The notes under the pieces are model-generated. The model had not been told where the DNA came from. It did no database searches and saw only the letters and a program-made list of their open reading frames with translations. A stretch of DNA of 38,339 nt from a virus. Shown here piece by piece: positions 37,973 through 38,339 of this stretch. Position 1 is the first letter of the stretch; each line of letters starts with the position of its first letter. The position numbers were made by a program, and so were the translations under genes. Location of the stretch: IMG/VR virus record IMGVR_UViG_3300013137_000046, positions 1-38,339 of that record; one strand, written 5' to 3'.

Positions 37973-38339
37973 ATACATCACCTTCAGACAATGCTTTCAT
38001 TAATACAATATGTTTCTTTGTTTCTTCATTCCATTTCAAGAATGCATCATTTGCATTTTGTATCTTACCTGATGTTATTAATGCAACAACAATATCTTTA
38101 GCATATGCACTATAATAATTCATTGTATCTTTAGTATTACTTTGCTGTGAAATATACTTAGATATTCTGTTTGGTTTATCACTTATTTGAGGATAATTAT
38201 TAACTACCTTACCAGTACTAGGTAAATGTTGAAATTCTGTTTTCTCATTTTTAGTTTTAATATACACACATGTATTTCCTTCTAATTTATATGAGTGTAT
38301 TTCTCCAATAACAAATCTATTAAAGTATCTATTTTGTGG
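37950..38339 (-). CDS. hypothetical early protein, N-terminus beyond the window
   Basis: The frame stays open to the right edge (about 129 codons visible), so the start lies outside; a GTG at 38267 is in frame but coding-like sequence RYFNRFVIGEIHSYKLEGNTCVYIK continues before it. The first part is strand-rich, and the second helical (NYYSAYAKDIVVALITSGKIQNANDAFLKWNEETKKHIVLMKAL). The pattern could fit a ssDNA-binding or replication accessory protein, but no motif proves it. Confidence 0.6.
   Translation of the reverse strand, partial: PQNRYFNRFVIGEIHSYKLEGNTCVYIKTKNEKTEFQHLPSTGKVVNNYPQISDKPNRISKYISQQSNTKDTMNYYSAYAKDIVVALITSGKIQNANDAFLKWNEETKKHIVLMKALSEGDVYDSEDKN

Noticed and set aside
1-38339. 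Joining the two window ends into a circle
   Set aside because: Both edge genes are on the minus strand and could in principle connect across the edges, but the two frames do not match directly and no terminal overlap was seen, so circularity cannot be claimed.

Overview
The window is most of the genome of a tailed double-stranded DNA virus (Caudoviricetes-like) with very AT-rich DNA. It holds a complete head and tail module in standard order: small terminase candidate, large terminase, portal, prohead protease, HK97-fold capsid protein, connectors, tube protein, frameshifted tail chaperone, tape measure, hub and fibres. No sheath gene is visible and the tape measure is short (481 aa), so a siphovirus-like particle with a tail of about 70 nm is the best reading. 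An archaeal host, perhaps a low-GC methanogen or another AT-rich archaeon, is inferred but not proven. The reasons are that the dominant ribosome-binding core is GGTGA(T) placed 3-6 nt before ATG, TTTATATA-like boxes stand about 30 nt before first genes of operons, and T-rich tracts or short hairpins follow operons. No gene in the window is exclusive to archaeal viruses, and a few families (N-x-G pentapeptide protein, MGTRS protein) are also known from bacterial phages.

Layout. 1-2144 (minus): early/replication genes, with an AAA+-like ATPase running off the left edge, a DEDDh exonuclease, and three small proteins. 2315-2770 (plus): a lone gene behind a 16-bp palindrome. 2771-3313: a gene-free stretch filled with strong hairpins. 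3314-10542 (plus): about 28 tightly packed, often overlapping small genes. They include zinc-ribbon mini-proteins, small membrane proteins, coiled coils, duplicated two-gene cassettes, an N-x-G repeat protein, a two-part cytosine-C5 methyltransferase and a PD-(D/E)XK nuclease-like protein. 10543-10936: a second hairpin-rich gap. 10937-13575: nine small accessory genes with their own start-site style (GGTGGTTTAAATG). 13576-14275: a third gap with 7-bp tandem repeats, pyrimidine tracts and more hairpins. 14276-37605: the late block (packaging, head, tail, fibres, a glutaredoxin-like protein, a coiled-coil membrane protein, a metallophosphoesterase). 37607-38339 (minus): two more early-type genes, the last running off the right edge.

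How the parts work together. The late block appears to be read from several starts that share the element TATACCTGTGTA, seen four times and only between late genes (before the portal, the tail-completion gene, a fibre cluster, and a pair of tiny basic genes). This is a candidate virus-specific late promoter or operator. In the tail module, an A AAA AAC slippery heptamer with a downstream stem-loop joins the chaperone G and T frames, as in lambda-like phages. Four consecutive tail genes carry six copies of a Cys-Pro-x-Gly ... His-x-His ... Leu-Cys module and are followed directly by a CPFC glutaredoxin-like gene, which suggests thiol or metal chemistry in fibre-tip assembly.

No integrase, lysin with a recognisable catalytic domain, tRNA or CRISPR array was seen. 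Replication functions are only partly inside the window, and the ends show no obvious terminal repeat, so completeness and topology cannot be judged.
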